From the NCBI RefSeq assembly GCF_900163785.1, contig NZ_FUKN01000014.1, positions 496,001-560,000 on the forward strand: 64,000 nt of DNA, given 5' to 3'. This document shows, in pieces, positions 63,993-64,000 of the stretch; the stretch's first letter is position 1, and each line of letters starts with the position of its first letter. The notes beneath the pieces are model-generated. The model searched no databases. It had not been told where the DNA came from and saw only the letters and a program-made list of their open reading frames with translations. The position numbers were made by a program, and so were the translations under genes. This DNA comes from Psychrobacter sp. JB385 (GTDB lineage: Bacteria; Pseudomonadota; Gammaproteobacteria; Pseudomonadales; Moraxellaceae).

Positions 63993-64000
63993 CCCTAAAA

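Noticed and set aside
1-64000. CRISPR arrays, tRNA or rRNA genes, insertion sequences, integrases, phage genes
   Set aside because: None seen on either strand: no regularly spaced direct repeats, no transposase or integrase motifs, and no tRNA-like cloverleaf with a recognisable T-loop was noticed by eye.

Overview
The window reads as a chromosomal segment of a Moraxellaceae gammaproteobacterium, most probably Psychrobacter. The support is the moderate-to-low GC coding sequence, Gram-negative envelope genes (lipoproteins, Prc, NagZ, an OmpA-domain protein, a Tat lipoprotein), and an Acinetobacter/Psychrobacter-like gene set. That set includes a dimeric and a monomeric isocitrate dehydrogenase side by side, birA-coaX, a liu leucine-degradation cluster, and several amino-acid uptake systems. 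The genus is inferred from remembered family resemblance, not from a database search. I saw no rRNA, tRNA, insertion sequence, prophage or CRISPR array.

Layout. 1-4.1 kb (minus strand): start of a UPF0178/YaiI protein, purK, purE, a metallophosphoesterase and a rhomboid protease. 4.5-8.2 kb: two tandem paralogous membrane-anchored proteins, of which only the second keeps an OmpA peptidoglycan-binding domain. 8.3-17.2 kb: nagZ, prc, a SlyD-type prolyl isomerase, an M61 peptidase, a double-DUF305 lipoprotein and rluE. 17.7-21.4 kb: icd (dimeric) and idh (monomeric), converging. 22.2-26.6 kb: a DUF482 acyltransferase-like protein, ubiC, glyA and a class I glutamine amidotransferase. 26.8-30.8 kb (minus): gltS, a barstar-like inhibitor, a cold-shock-domain/transmembrane/RNase fusion, and proA. 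31.1-37.7 kb: a small lipoprotein and a polar amino-acid ABC system with one ATPase, three tandem binding lipoproteins and two permeases. 37.9-44.6 kb: a FAH-family enzyme, a PhoX-like phosphatase, an alpha/beta hydrolase, an orphan lipoprotein and hslO. 45.0-48.3 kb: gltIJKL-type glutamate/aspartate transporter. 48.7-59.4 kb: a rubredoxin-reductase-like enzyme, an acyl-CoA ligase, and the leucine/isovalerate genes liuB-C-D-E-A. 59.5-64 kb: a TonB-C-domain protein, coaX, birA, a small membrane protein and a probable PD-(D/E)XK nuclease.

How the genes fit together. Amino-acid catabolism and glutamate handling dominate. GltS, the GltIJKL-like system and the triple-receptor ABC system import amino acids; ProA and GlyA belong to amino-acid metabolism; the liu genes take isovaleryl-CoA to acetoacetate and acetyl-CoA. 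BirA would biotinylate LiuD.

Most notable findings. First, a two-gene RNase/inhibitor module at 28.16-29.30 kb: a microbial RNase (RNase Sa/barnase type) with the key catalytic residues in place is fused behind an N-terminal cold-shock domain and a membrane segment, and is followed one base later by a barstar homologue. Second, a family of three 66-76-base hairpin repeats at 48.4, 52.1 and 58.1 kb with a conserved core but different, self-complementary arms. Third, a probable nuclease with D...ExK...QxxxY motifs at the right edge. Terminators, palindromes and start choices were read by eye.
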